Position numbers and translations under genes: made by a program
In this document: one piece after another, positions 1 to 6,595 of the stretch
How the letters are laid out: the number at the start of each line of letters is the position of its first letter
Numbering within the stretch: the first letter of the stretch is position 1
NCBI GenBank assembly: GCA_050014815.1
Contig: JBEKCP010000147.1
Location: 1 to 10,436, forward strand
Length of the DNA stretch: 10,436 nucleotides
Source of the DNA: JBEKCP01 sp050014815
GTDB taxonomy: Bacteria; Planctomycetota; Planctomycetia; Pirellulales; Thermoguttaceae
Direction: 5' to 3'
Notes under the pieces: model-generated
Database searches by the model: none
The model's input: only the letters and a program-made list of their open reading frames with translations
Told to the model about the DNA's origin: nothing

Positions 1-200
1 ATCCGATGGATCCCGAAGAGGTGCCGCCGCTGCCCGGATTCGACGTGACGGAACCGACCAACACCCAGTTCTTCTTGAAAGGCCAACTGGAAGGGCGGCC
101 TACGGAGAGCTACCGTAGCACCATATGGCCGATGTTGCGAAACCGCTACAACGCCGGGGGATCGGCCATGATCTCCGGCCCTTATGGACACGGCGACTGA
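1..200 (+). CDS. Probable C-terminal end of RcpA/CpaC-type Tad pilus secretin (5' partial)
   Basis: The frame is open to the left edge and ends at TGA 198-200, so only about the last 65 residues are present. The segment PMDPEEVPPLPGF followed by about ten residues and then FFLKGQLEG resembles the C-terminal end of CpaC/RcpA secretins. There, a 'P-v-d-p...P..GF..p.d...yfLGrL' stretch follows the beta-barrel. Such secretins form the outer-membrane channel for the Flp pilus. The next two plus-strand genes fit the order secretin, CpaD-like lipoprotein, TadD, and no other secretin lies in the window. The diagnostic secretin barrel lies outside the window, so the assignment rests on tail resemblance and context. 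The remainder is rich in Arg, Tyr and Gly with no further motif. Confidence 0.62.
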   Translation, partial: PMDPEEVPPLPGFDVTEPTNTQFFLKGQLEGRPTESYRSTIWPMLRNRYNAGGSAMISGPYGHGD

Positions 201-222
201 TGGTCTTCGACCCAATCTCCTT

Positions 223-267
223 GGCGGCGGGGTGTCTCGCCGGCAGGGGCCCTGCCGCGGTCGCCGC
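223..267 (+). other. GC-rich inverted repeat between secretin and lipoprotein genes
   Basis: A near-perfect palindrome, CGGCAGGGGCCCTGCCG, lies at 241-257: arms of 8 nt around one central G, in practice a 6-7 bp stem. It sits inside a second complementary pair, GCGGCG at 224-229 and CGCCGC at 262-267. No T-tract follows, so it is not a textbook intrinsic terminator. It could be an intercistronic RNA stem-loop that attenuates read-through or protects the secretin transcript end. The rest of the 87-nt gap shows no clear promoter. Confidence 0.4.
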
Positions 268-287
268 TTAATCAAGTATCCCAAATC

Positions 288-851
288 ATGAAGTACAGGA
301 CGTGCCTTTATCACTGCGTACTCGCCAACGTTTGCTGCTGGTTCCTCTTGGGATGCCAGTCCTGCCCGCCCAACGGCCCCAAGGCTAAGGACGGGCCTGC
401 TTACGATCGGCCCTTTCCTTTGGGCCAAGTGACCGACGCCCACTGGGAAACGCAGCAGACGAACGCCCAGGCGTCGGCCTTTGTCTTCTACGACCACGAG
501 TTCACCGACAACACCGCCACGCTCACTCCCTTGGGCGAGAAACACATGCAGCAGGTCGCGTTGCGTCTCAGTCACGTTCCGTTCCCCGTGGTCGTCGAGC
601 AAAGCGTCGACAACAAGAACCGGACGCTTGACGCCGCGCGGCGGTTGGCGGTTGTGGAAAGGCTAACCCGGTTGGGCGCGTGCAAGGTCGACCAGCGAGT
701 GGTCGTTGCGCCGGCGATCGCCGAGGGCATCACGGCGATTGAAGGCGAGGCGGCTTACTACTCGACGATCCAGGGTGGAAATAATGCCAACGGCAATAAC
801 AGCACCGTAGCCGGCCGCGGCTTCGGCGGCTTCGGCGGCGTGCGCCAGTAA
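288..851 (+). CDS. Lipoprotein with OmpA/CpaD-like core, putative Tad pilus assembly lipoprotein
   Basis: The protein has 187 residues. The N-terminus is a lipoprotein signal with a hydrophobic stretch and lipobox LLGC at residues 20-23, so C23 would be lipidated. The core (about 62-145) has the pattern FVFYDHEF, then L-T-P-L-G-E-K-H, then VVVEQS, then LDAARR followed by VERLTRLG and RVVVAPAIAEG. This recalls OmpA-like and CpaD modules, in which a beta strand, an Arg-rich helix and a short strand alternate. CpaD is an outer-membrane lipoprotein that works with the secretin, and position just after the probable secretin and before a TadD-like gene supports that role. The last 25 residues are Asn/Gly-rich and probably disordered. 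No good Shine-Dalgarno precedes ATG 288, so the start rests on the signal peptide. Lipoprotein status is well supported; CpaD equivalence is inferred. Confidence 0.72.
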   Translation: MKYRTCLYHCVLANVCCWFLLGCQSCPPNGPKAKDGPAYDRPFPLGQVTDAHWETQQTNAQASAFVFYDHEFTDNTATLTPLGEKHMQQVALRLSHVPFPVVVEQSVDNKNRTLDAARRLAVVERLTRLGACKVDQRVVVAPAIAEGITAIEGEAAYYSTIQGGNNANGNNSTVAGRGFGGFGGVRQ

Positions 852-879
852 TCGAGAAAGTCAGGGGGGAACCAGATTC

Positions 880-1938
880 ATGCACCGCTGCAGCTTGCGA
901 TTGAGCCGCCTCGCGTCGCCTCCAAGGCGAGCCATGGGACTGGCGGAGCAGAAACGGCATTTGTCGGCGCGGGGAAGCCTGCTTGCCCTTCTCCATTGCC
1001 TGGTACTTGTCGGTTGCGCAAGCGGGCCCGAGACGCTCTGGAAGTCCCCGCGCTCGGACCCTGACGGCGAGTCTGTCCAACCCGCCGCTTCGCAAGCGAG
1101 CAAGAACCAGAGCCCCAATGTCGACACCGGCAAAGCCCAAGGGAAGAAACCGGTGCAGGCGGCGGTGCAATATAGCCGAGATCTCGGCACGGCCGCTGAC
1201 GCGGAGAAGCAGGGCGATCTTACGGAGGCCCGCACGACCTACGAACGCCTGATCAGCCAGTACCCCGACCGCTACGACGCGTACCATCGGCTGGCGGTCG
1301 TCGCGGACCGCCAGCGACGGTACCAGGAGGCCCAGTCGCTCTACACCCAGGCCATCCGGCGCAACAACCGCGATCCGGATCTTTTCAACGATCTCGGCTA
1401 TTGCTTTTACCTGCAGGGGAAAATGGACAAGGCGGAGAGTGCCATCTTGAAAGCCGTGGCCATGCGCCCGGCCGAACCGCGTTATCGCAACAACCTCGGC
1501 TTGGTGTATGGCCAGCAGCGGCGCTACGAAGAGGCATTGGCGCAGTACCGGCGGGCAGGCGGGGAGGGAGACGCATACTACAACCTCGCGTTTATCAAAG
1601 CATCTCAAGAGGATTTTGAGGGGGCAAAGGACTGCTTCCGCCACGCGCTGGCCGCAGACCCAACGCATGAGAAGGCGCGTCGGGCACTAGCTTCCTTCGA
1701 AAGTGCTCAGAACGACCCCGAGAAGCTCCGGAATATGGGGGCGATGGCCGATGACGCAACCAACTGGATACCCTACCTCGAGAACGGCTCGAACCACACC
1801 GAGACGGCGCAAACAGGAACTGCAGGAACCTCGACCGGCGCCAATCACGGTGCCGCGACCCAGCGTTCCGCCACCCAAGGCTTGATTGACCAGGCACAGA
1901 GTCGCGCGGCGTTGAGCAGCCAGGCAATGGCTCGCTAG
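880..1938 (+). CDS. tadD: TPR-repeat lipoprotein, TadD-like
   Basis: The protein has 352 residues. A hydrophobic segment ends in lipobox LVGC (C46). Then come a Pro/Ser/Gln-rich linker (50-95) and about five consecutive TPR units (roughly 99-131, 132-165, 166-199, 200-229 and 230-262) with typical helix pairs such as DLFNDLGYCFYLQGKMDKAE and YYNLAFIKASQEDFEGAK. The tail (from about 300) is Thr/Gly/Ala-rich and low-complexity. TadD is an outer-membrane TPR lipoprotein that helps assemble or stabilise the secretin in Tad systems, and the neighbourhood agrees. ATG 880 has a GGGGGA Shine-Dalgarno at 865-870, but gives a long positively charged N-region. ATG 934 (M19) would give a more usual 27-residue signal with a weaker ribosome site. 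The 28-nt gap to the upstream gene suggests co-transcription. Confidence 0.82.
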   Translation: MHRCSLRLSRLASPPRRAMGLAEQKRHLSARGSLLALLHCLVLVGCASGPETLWKSPRSDPDGESVQPAASQASKNQSPNVDTGKAQGKKPVQAAVQYSRDLGTAADAEKQGDLTEARTTYERLISQYPDRYDAYHRLAVVADRQRRYQEAQSLYTQAIRRNNRDPDLFNDLGYCFYLQGKMDKAESAILKAVAMRPAEPRYRNNLGLVYGQQRRYEEALAQYRRAGGEGDAYYNLAFIKASQEDFEGAKDCFRHALAADPTHEKARRALASFESAQNDPEKLRNMGAMADDATNWIPYLENGSNHTETAQTGTAGTSTGANHGAATQRSATQGLIDQAQSRAALSSQAMAR

Positions 1939-1967
1939 TTTTTCCAGTCGAACATGGAGACATAGAA

Positions 1968-2441
1968 ATGCGACAGATATCTGCTGTAGTTGTGTTTTTC
2001 AGCGCCGTGTTGTCCGCCGTCTGGATCCCTGCCGCGGACCCCGGCGTGGACCATTCCCGTGCTGCCATTCCCGCAGACCAGGCTGAACCGCCGGCCGTGA
2101 CGATGGAATCGCCGGCCCCCAAACCGTACTGCTGCTGCGGACCCTGCTGTAGACACTGCTGCCGGGAAGGCAGGGGGTGCTGCGGGACGGCGGGCTGTTT
2201 CAACTGTTGCTGCAAGGGCAGCTACAAGTTCCCGGTACCTCCGCAGTATACCTACTTTTGGCCGGGCATTTATAGCCAGAAAACGATGACCGAATGCCTC
2301 AGTCCCTGGCGTTATGCGCCTTTGCTATCGCCCGACCTCGTGGACAGCCCGAACGCTTCGCTCGACCAGCAACGGCTGGCACCGGTCCCCGCTGCCGTCA
2401 CGCAACCGGCGGCCGCCGGGGAAGCGAAGGCTGCCCGCTGA
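1968..2441 (+). CDS. Small exported cysteine-rich protein of unknown function
   Basis: The protein has 157 residues. An N-terminal hydrophobic segment (about 4-20) followed by Pro-Ala-Ala looks like a cleavable signal peptide. Residues 55-82 hold 13 cysteines in CCC, CC and single-Cys groups separated by Gly, Arg, Pro and Lys; a fourteenth is at 110. The middle segment YTYFWPGIYSQKTMTEC (94-110), then SPWRYAPLL, is aromatic and unlike the low-complexity remainder, so it may be the functional core. The C-terminus is Pro/Ala-rich. GGAGA at 1956-1960 lies 7 nt before ATG 1968. The gene starts 29 nt after the TadD-like gene and so is probably in the same transcript. Cysteines on this scale suggest disulfide cross-linking or metal binding outside the cytoplasm. 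I recognise no family; a link to pilus function is inferred from position only. Confidence 0.72.
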   Translation: MRQISAVVVFFSAVLSAVWIPAADPGVDHSRAAIPADQAEPPAVTMESPAPKPYCCCGPCCRHCCREGRGCCGTAGCFNCCCKGSYKFPVPPQYTYFWPGIYSQKTMTECLSPWRYAPLLSPDLVDSPNASLDQQRLAPVPAAVTQPAAAGEAKAAR

Positions 2442-2483
2442 GAGAGACCCCGGAAAAAGGAGAAAAAACAGGTATCTGCCCCA

Positions 2484-2511
2484 TTGACACATCGAGGCGA
2501 GCGGCTAGAAT
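2484..2511 (+). promoter_or_regulatory. Sigma-70-type promoter for the 2565-3032 gene
   Basis: TTGACA (2484-2489, a perfect -35 match) and TAGAAT (2506-2511, five of six matches to TATAAT) are separated by 16 bp. The predicted transcription start falls near 2518, about 47 nt before ATG 2565. It lies in the largest gap on the plus strand (2442-2564), which fits an independent promoter. No intrinsic terminator for the upstream gene is visible in this gap. Confidence 0.68.
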
Positions 2512-2526
2512 TAACGTGTTAACGTG
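2511..2526 (+). repeat. Perfect 8-bp tandem repeat at the predicted transcription start
   Basis: TTAACGTG occurs twice in a row (2511-2518 and 2519-2526), overlapping the last base of the -10 box and spanning the predicted start site. Each copy also contains the 6-bp palindrome GTTAAC across or next to the junction. The placement suits a repressor-binding site, but no regulator gene is in the window and chance remains possible. Confidence 0.45.
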
Positions 2527-2550
2527 GCTGCCGATCGGTGTTGTTCATGC

Positions 2551-2557
2551 GAAAGGA
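2551..2557 (+). promoter_or_regulatory. Ribosome binding site that sets the start at 2565
   Basis: GAAAGGA ends 7 nt before ATG 2565. The in-frame alternatives GTG 2538 and ATG 2547 would place this purine run inside the coding region and have no comparable site upstream. Confidence 0.6.
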
Positions 2558-2564
2558 TACCACG

Positions 2565-3032
2565 ATGATCCGGGCCGGCTTTGTGATGTGCATCGTGTTG
2601 GCGGTTTTGATCATGTTCGTGGGTTACCGCGCGCTGGCTGGCAGGCAAGCGGATCCCCAGGCCGGCATTGCCGCCGGTGAAAACGCCGGCGCGGCGGGAG
2701 CAGGCGCTGGCGCCCAGCCCGCGGCGCCCAAAACCCAGATCATCGGCTCGCTGCTCCGCCTGGCGCAGACGATCTGGACGGGCGACCAGCAGGCGAACGA
2801 CCAAGTGCACAACGCGTTGTCCGAGGCCGACGTGAAACTACAGGACCTGCTGGGCGAGAATTCCAAGCGCCTGATTATGGAGGCCAACCGGAGGCCGCCA
2901 ACTCCGGTCATTGATTTCTACGGCCCGGGCCACGCGGTCATGGGCGTGCAGCCGCCGCGCATCAAGGCGGAACCGGCCGGCCCGGTGAACCCGCCTTCGG
3001 TTGTGCCGGAAGGATCATCGGGATCGCGATGA
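2565..3032 (+). CDS. Small membrane-anchored protein of unknown function
   Basis: With the start at ATG 2565 the protein has 155 residues. Residues 5-22 form one hydrophobic segment that could be a membrane anchor or uncleaved signal; MIRAGF puts one Arg before it. An Ala/Gly-rich linker (33-54) follows. A predicted helical stretch (about 57-110) contains IIGSLLRLAQTIWTGD and VKLQDLLGENSKRLIMEA, then a Pro/Gly-rich end. I recognise no family. The shape (anchor, flexible linker, short helix, Pro-rich tail) suggests a small extracytoplasmic or scaffold protein. Its own strong promoter and its place as the last plus-strand gene before the convergent tadC set it apart from the Tad genes. Association with the pilus is only positional. 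Confidence 0.66.
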   Translation: MIRAGFVMCIVLAVLIMFVGYRALAGRQADPQAGIAAGENAGAAGAGAGAQPAAPKTQIIGSLLRLAQTIWTGDQQANDQVHNALSEADVKLQDLLGENSKRLIMEANRRPPTPVIDFYGPGHAVMGVQPPRIKAEPAGPVNPPSVVPEGSSGSR

Positions 3033-3041
3033 CCGCTGGTG

Positions 3042-3089
3042 TCCGCGGCGCGCGTTGCTGTCCGGCGCCTGCCAGCACTCCCGCGGAGT
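3042..3089. terminator. Possible weak hairpins in the convergent intergenic region
   Basis: The 69-nt gap between two convergent genes (3033-3101) contains ACTCC-CGC-GGAGT at 3077-3089 (5-bp stem, 3-nt loop). It also holds a longer-range pair, TCCGCGG at 3042-3048 with CCGCGGA at 3081-3087. Neither is followed by a T-run on either strand, so classical intrinsic termination is unproven. A role in ending both transcripts is inferred from the convergent layout. Confidence 0.25.
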
Positions 3090-3101
3090 CATCCCTTTGG
3101 G

Positions 3102-4205
3102 CTACGGTGTTCTTTCGTTGCCAGCCTGGGCGGACCGCAGCCGCGATTGATCTAGCTCGTCCAGCGCATCCACAATGGCCTGGGGGCTGAAGCGTGTGCC
3201 GGGGGGCATCTCGGCGCGCGCTGCGGACGTGTCCAGGTGGAGCCTGCCCTCGGCAGCCCGGCCGGTGAGGAAGTCGCGCAATTGCACCACGGCTGGGCCG
3301 GTCAACAGGATCAAGGCGGCCGGGGCAAAACAGAACATGATGGGGAAAATCATTTTTACGGGCGTCTTGTTGGCGCGGACCGCGGCCGCCTGGCGGCGGG
3401 CAACGCGAAGGTGCTCCGCTTGCTGAGCCAGCGAACCGACCAGCTCCGTGCCCAGATGGCTGCCCCGGAGCAGCAGGCCGGCCAACTGATTGGCTTCGGG
3501 GAGGTCCACCCGCTGGGCAAAGTCGCCCAGTGCCCGCCGCAGGCTTCCCAGCTCGGCATGCCGTTTCAGGAGCATGAGTTCCTGGGCGCATTCCGGATAT
3601 CGGGTCAGGCGTCGGGCGACGTGGTCCAGGCTCTCGCCCAATTCGAGTCCGCCGCTGACGCACATGCCCAGCATGTCCAGGGTATCGGGGAGTGCCTCGC
3701 GGATTCGCCGCATGCGGCGGCGGCGGCGGAAGAAGACGTACACGCGGGGCAGAACCGCCAGCGCGATGGAGATGAGTGCGCCCGTGACCAGAATGGGAAC
3801 CGTCCGGCTTGCGTCGGCGAAAATCGCGCACACGCCGGCCAGCAACAACGGCGCCGTCAGAAGGAGGAACCGCAAAGCATAAATCGTCTCCGGGGCGCGT
3901 GGCGTATAAATGCCCGCCTGGCGGAGCAACAACTCGAACTCGGCACGTTCCTTCTCGGACTCGGGAATTTGCGCGGCCAGGGCATGGGTCCACGGTCCGA
4001 ACACTTCGGGGGCGTGTTCCTGTTCCGAGGTCGATTGCGAACGGATCTGTTCCAAGCGGAGTTCTTCGCGCGTCGGCGTCCGCACCAGCGTGCGCGCGAT
4101 CAGGAAGAACGCCAGCCCGGCGACAATACACAAGCCGCAAGGGCCTGCCCACCCGGACATCAGCGCCGACCACCAGGGCACGCTGCTCAAGGCAACTTCT
4201 GCCAT
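3102..4205 (-). CDS. tadC: TadC, inner-membrane platform protein of Tad pilus (GspF family)
   Basis: The protein has 367 residues. Hydrophobic segments lie near 17-38, 110-130, 135-157 and 284-304. An Arg-rich cytoplasmic stretch (160-169) precedes the type II secretion F domain (about 172-305). That domain opens with ALPDTLDMLGMCVSGGLELGESL, a typical TadB/TadC beginning, and ends at the last membrane segment with the conserved-looking KTPVKMIFPIMFCFAPA. TadC pairs with TadB as the inner-membrane platform on which the CpaF ATPase acts. A hydrophilic tail of about 55 residues (315-367) extends beyond the last membrane segment, longer than I expect for TadC. AGGA lies 8 nt before ATG 4205. TadB ends 52 bases upstream, so tadC appears to be the last gene of the minus-strand operon. 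Confidence 0.9.
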   Translation of the reverse strand: MAEVALSSVPWWSALMSGWAGPCGLCIVAGLAFFLIARTLVRTPTREELRLEQIRSQSTSEQEHAPEVFGPWTHALAAQIPESEKERAEFELLLRQAGIYTPRAPETIYALRFLLLTAPLLLAGVCAIFADASRTVPILVTGALISIALAVLPRVYVFFRRRRRMRRIREALPDTLDMLGMCVSGGLELGESLDHVARRLTRYPECAQELMLLKRHAELGSLRRALGDFAQRVDLPEANQLAGLLLRGSHLGTELVGSLAQQAEHLRVARRQAAAVRANKTPVKMIFPIMFCFAPAALILLTGPAVVQLRDFLTGRAAEGRLHLDTSAARAEMPPGTRFSPQAIVDALDELDQSRLRSAQAGNERTP

Positions 4206-4256
4206 CGAAGTAATCCTATCTGCTGAAGATCACAGTCTCGGACGAGGAAGGCGGAC

Positions 4257-5186
4257 TCAGTATTTTACATCGATCACGCGCCACATCCACAGGGTTCCGA
4301 CCAGCAGGAGGGCACCGGCCGTGATGAGCAGGCCGGGGCCCAACTCGTGCCGCAGGAAGAATTCAAGGTATTGCGGCCGCGCCATCACCAACACGACCAA
4401 CCCAACCACCGCGGCCACCACCAGGCCGATCGCCGAATACCGTCCCGCCACGGTTTGCGACCCCAGGTGGCCGAGGAACTCTTGCCGGTCACGGGCGGCG
4501 GCAGCCAGCCGGGCGGTGAAGTTGGCGAGGTTTCCGCCCGTCTGGCGATGGACGAGCACCGCCGTGGCGAAGATCTGGAACTCGGGCAGGGGGATGCGGC
4601 GGGACATGCGATCCATCACGGACACCGGCGAATGCCCGAGCCTCAGCATCGAAACGGAATAGGCGAACTCGTCCTTCAGCGGCGCGGGCATTTGCGTCGC
4701 GACCAGATCGGCCGCTTGTTCCAGGGTCTGGCCGGCGTGCAGTCCGTCGGCCAGCAGGTCCAATGCCCCCGGCAGGCTCTTTTGCATTTTGTTCAGCCGC
4801 CGCGCCTGTTGGAATCGCCACCAACCCAGCGGCAGCAGTGCTCCAAGGAAAAGGCCGGCCACGCCGGCGAGGAAGTGGTCCAGCAGCACCAGACCCAAGG
4901 TGCACCCGACTGCCGCCGAGGCGACCACGACCGTCAAGGCGGTCGCCGCGGAGATCTGGCTGCCCGATCGCTCCAACAGCAGGTAGAAACGGCGATCCAG
5001 CCAGTGGGTGGCTTCTCGGGCCAGCAATTCCGGGGCGGGTTCAGGTTTAGGAAATCCGTTGCCCAAGCGACGTTGAAACTCCGCTTCCTTGCGCTGCGCG
5101 TCGCGTAGGGCGAGCGCCACCGCCGTTACCAGGCCGGCACTGGCGGCGAAAGCCCCAACCAACACAAGCATTGTCATAGGATTCAC
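4257..5186 (-). CDS. tadB: TadB, inner-membrane platform protein of Tad pilus (GspF family)
   Basis: The protein has 309 residues. Membrane segments are predicted near 5-27, 78-101, 104-123, 251-270 and 283-303. The GspF domain (about 137-265) starts with SLPGALDLLADGLHAGQTLEQA and contains FATAVLVHRQTGGNLANF, which closely fits the TadB pattern. With TadC it forms the inner-membrane platform for pilus assembly. The start is GTG 5186, overlapping the stop of cpaF as GTGA. AAGGGG at 5194-5199 lies 7 nt upstream and supports GTG over the in-frame ATGs at 5177 and 5171. The overlap implies translational coupling to cpaF, keeping ATPase and platform in step. Confidence 0.92.
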   Translation of the reverse strand: MNPMTMLVLVGAFAASAGLVTAVALALRDAQRKEAEFQRRLGNGFPKPEPAPELLAREATHWLDRRFYLLLERSGSQISAATALTVVVASAAVGCTLGLVLLDHFLAGVAGLFLGALLPLGWWRFQQARRLNKMQKSLPGALDLLADGLHAGQTLEQAADLVATQMPAPLKDEFAYSVSMLRLGHSPVSVMDRMSRRIPLPEFQIFATAVLVHRQTGGNLANFTARLAAAARDRQEFLGHLGSQTVAGRYSAIGLVVAAVVGLVVLVMARPQYLEFFLRHELGPGLLITAGALLLVGTLWMWRVIDVKY

Positions 5187-6595
5187 GGTGTCACCCCTTC
5201 AGGCGAGAAGGAATGGTTCTCGACGCCGCCGAGCGGCCGCGATTCAAACAGCCGCGGGGAGACGGGGATTCCCAACTCGTACAAGCGGTCGAGGAGGACG
5301 GGGACGTTCCCCGAGGCGTGGAAGCAGCCTGTGGCCTGCCCCCGCGCGTCCAACCCCGCCTGCTGGAAGCGAAAGATCTCCTGGATCCCGTATTCGCCGT
5401 TTTCCAGGCCGGTAATCTCGGAGATTCGCATCACCCGGCGCACGCCGCCCTTCAGCCGGGCCAGATGCACCAGCAACGTGATCGCCGAGGCGATGTAGCG
5501 GCGGACGATCATCGTCGGCAGATCGAAGCCCGCCATGCTCACCATGACTTCCAGGCGGGACAGCGCATCGCGGGTGTCATTGGCATGGATCGTCGTCAGC
5601 GAGCCTTCGTGCCCGGTGTTCATCGCTTGGAGCATGTCGAGGGCTTCGCCGCCGCGGACTTCGCCGAGGATGATGCGGTCGGGCCGCATTCGCAGGGCGT
5701 TGCGCACGAGGTCGCGCGGGATCACCTCGCCGTGACCCTCGGGGGTGGGCAGCCGCGTTTCCATGCGGACGACGTGTTTCCGCCGCAATTGCAATTCGGC
5801 GGAATCCTCGATCGTCACCAGGCGTTCATCCGCGGGAATGAAGGCCGACAAACTGTTCAGGAGCGTGGTCTTTCCCGCCCCCGTGCCGCCGCTGATCATG
5901 ATGTTGACGCGGCCTTCGACCGCGGTCTTGAGGAAGGCGGCCATTTCCGGGCAAATGGACCCGTACCCCAGCAGCCGGTCCATATCGAGCGGCACTTTGC
6001 CGAACCGCCGGATGGAGAGCGAAGGCCCGTTCAGCGCCAGCGGGGGGATGACGGCGTTCACGCGCGAGCCGTCGGGGAGGCGGGCATCCACCATCGGCGA
6101 CTGGGCGTCGATGCGGCGCCCCACGCGCCCCACCACCCGCTGGATGATCTGCATCAGGTGCTCTTCATCCGCGAAGACGGTGTTGGTTTCCTGAAGCCGG
6201 CCGAGACGCTCGACGTACACCTCGTTCGGCCCGTTCACCATGATGTCCGTCACGTCGGGATCTTGCATGTAAGGCTCGAGCGGTCCCAGCCCAAAGGACT
6301 CGGCCATCAATTCGTCGATCAATCGCTCCTCGTCCACGCTGGAAAGCATGTCCCGCCGCGAGCGGAAGAGTTTTTCCGCCAGGGCCCAGATGTGACTGCG
6401 GAGATGGGCCTCGTCCAAAGTGCCGATGCGCGAGAGGTCGAGCGAGTCGATGAGCTCGCGGTGCAGGCGCGTCTTCAGTTTCTGAAAACCGCTTTCAAAG
6501 GGGTCCGGCGCGCGAGGTTCGCCGCCTTCGGCCGATCTCTCCCGGCGCGGTTCCTCCAACGAAGGCTGCTCGAAAGTGGGGTGGTGACGATTCAT
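5183..6595 (-). CDS. cpaF: CpaF/TadA, Tad pilus assembly ATPase
   Basis: The protein has 470 residues and is a hexameric secretion ATPase of the GspE/VirB11-like superfamily that powers Flp pilus assembly. Visible motifs are Walker A GGTGAGKT (236-243), the Asp box TIEDSAELQL (261-270), Walker B RIILGEVRGGEALD (307-320) with Glu312, and the His box GHEGSLTTIHAND (328-340). The N-terminal domain contains VTDIMVNGPNEVYVER (115-130), typical of CpaF. The region after about 405 is a variable tail. It seems intact and fully catalytic. ATG 6595 has a strong GGAGGAA site (6604-6610 on the plus strand) 8 nt upstream, inside the end of cpaE. The start overlaps the cpaE stop as ATGA, and the stop overlaps the tadB start. 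Confidence 0.96.
   Translation of the reverse strand: MNRHHPTFEQPSLEEPRRERSAEGGEPRAPDPFESGFQKLKTRLHRELIDSLDLSRIGTLDEAHLRSHIWALAEKLFRSRRDMLSSVDEERLIDELMAESFGLGPLEPYMQDPDVTDIMVNGPNEVYVERLGRLQETNTVFADEEHLMQIIQRVVGRVGRRIDAQSPMVDARLPDGSRVNAVIPPLALNGPSLSIRRFGKVPLDMDRLLGYGSICPEMAAFLKTAVEGRVNIMISGGTGAGKTTLLNSLSAFIPADERLVTIEDSAELQLRRKHVVRMETRLPTPEGHGEVIPRDLVRNALRMRPDRIILGEVRGGEALDMLQAMNTGHEGSLTTIHANDTRDALSRLEVMVSMAGFDLPTMIVRRYIASAITLLVHLARLKGGVRRVMRISEITGLENGEYGIQEIFRFQQAGLDARGQATGCFHASGNVPVLLDRLYELGIPVSPRLFESRPLGGVENHSFSPEGVTP

Noticed and set aside
730..1668. Minus-strand frame of 312 codons opposite the lipoprotein and TPR genes
   Set aside because: The plus strand has signal peptides, TPR repeats and ribosome sites; the antisense translation shows no family pattern.
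2471..2490. GGTATCTGCCCCATTGACAC as part of a REP-like repeat
   Set aside because: It vaguely recalls dispersed repeats, but no second copy or inverted partner occurs in the window; the promoter reading is simpler.
2538..2564. Upstream GTG 2538 or ATG 2547 start for the small membrane protein
   Set aside because: The GAAAGGA site at 2551-2557 is correctly spaced only for ATG 2565.
2962..4173. Second minus-strand frame of 403 codons within tadC
   Set aside because: Pro/Arg/Gly-rich shifted frame of tadC; also overlaps the end of the convergent plus-strand gene.
3237..4226. Plus-strand open frame of 329 codons antisense to tadC
   Set aside because: Low-complexity Gln/Arg/Ala translation opposite a clear TadC with membrane segments.
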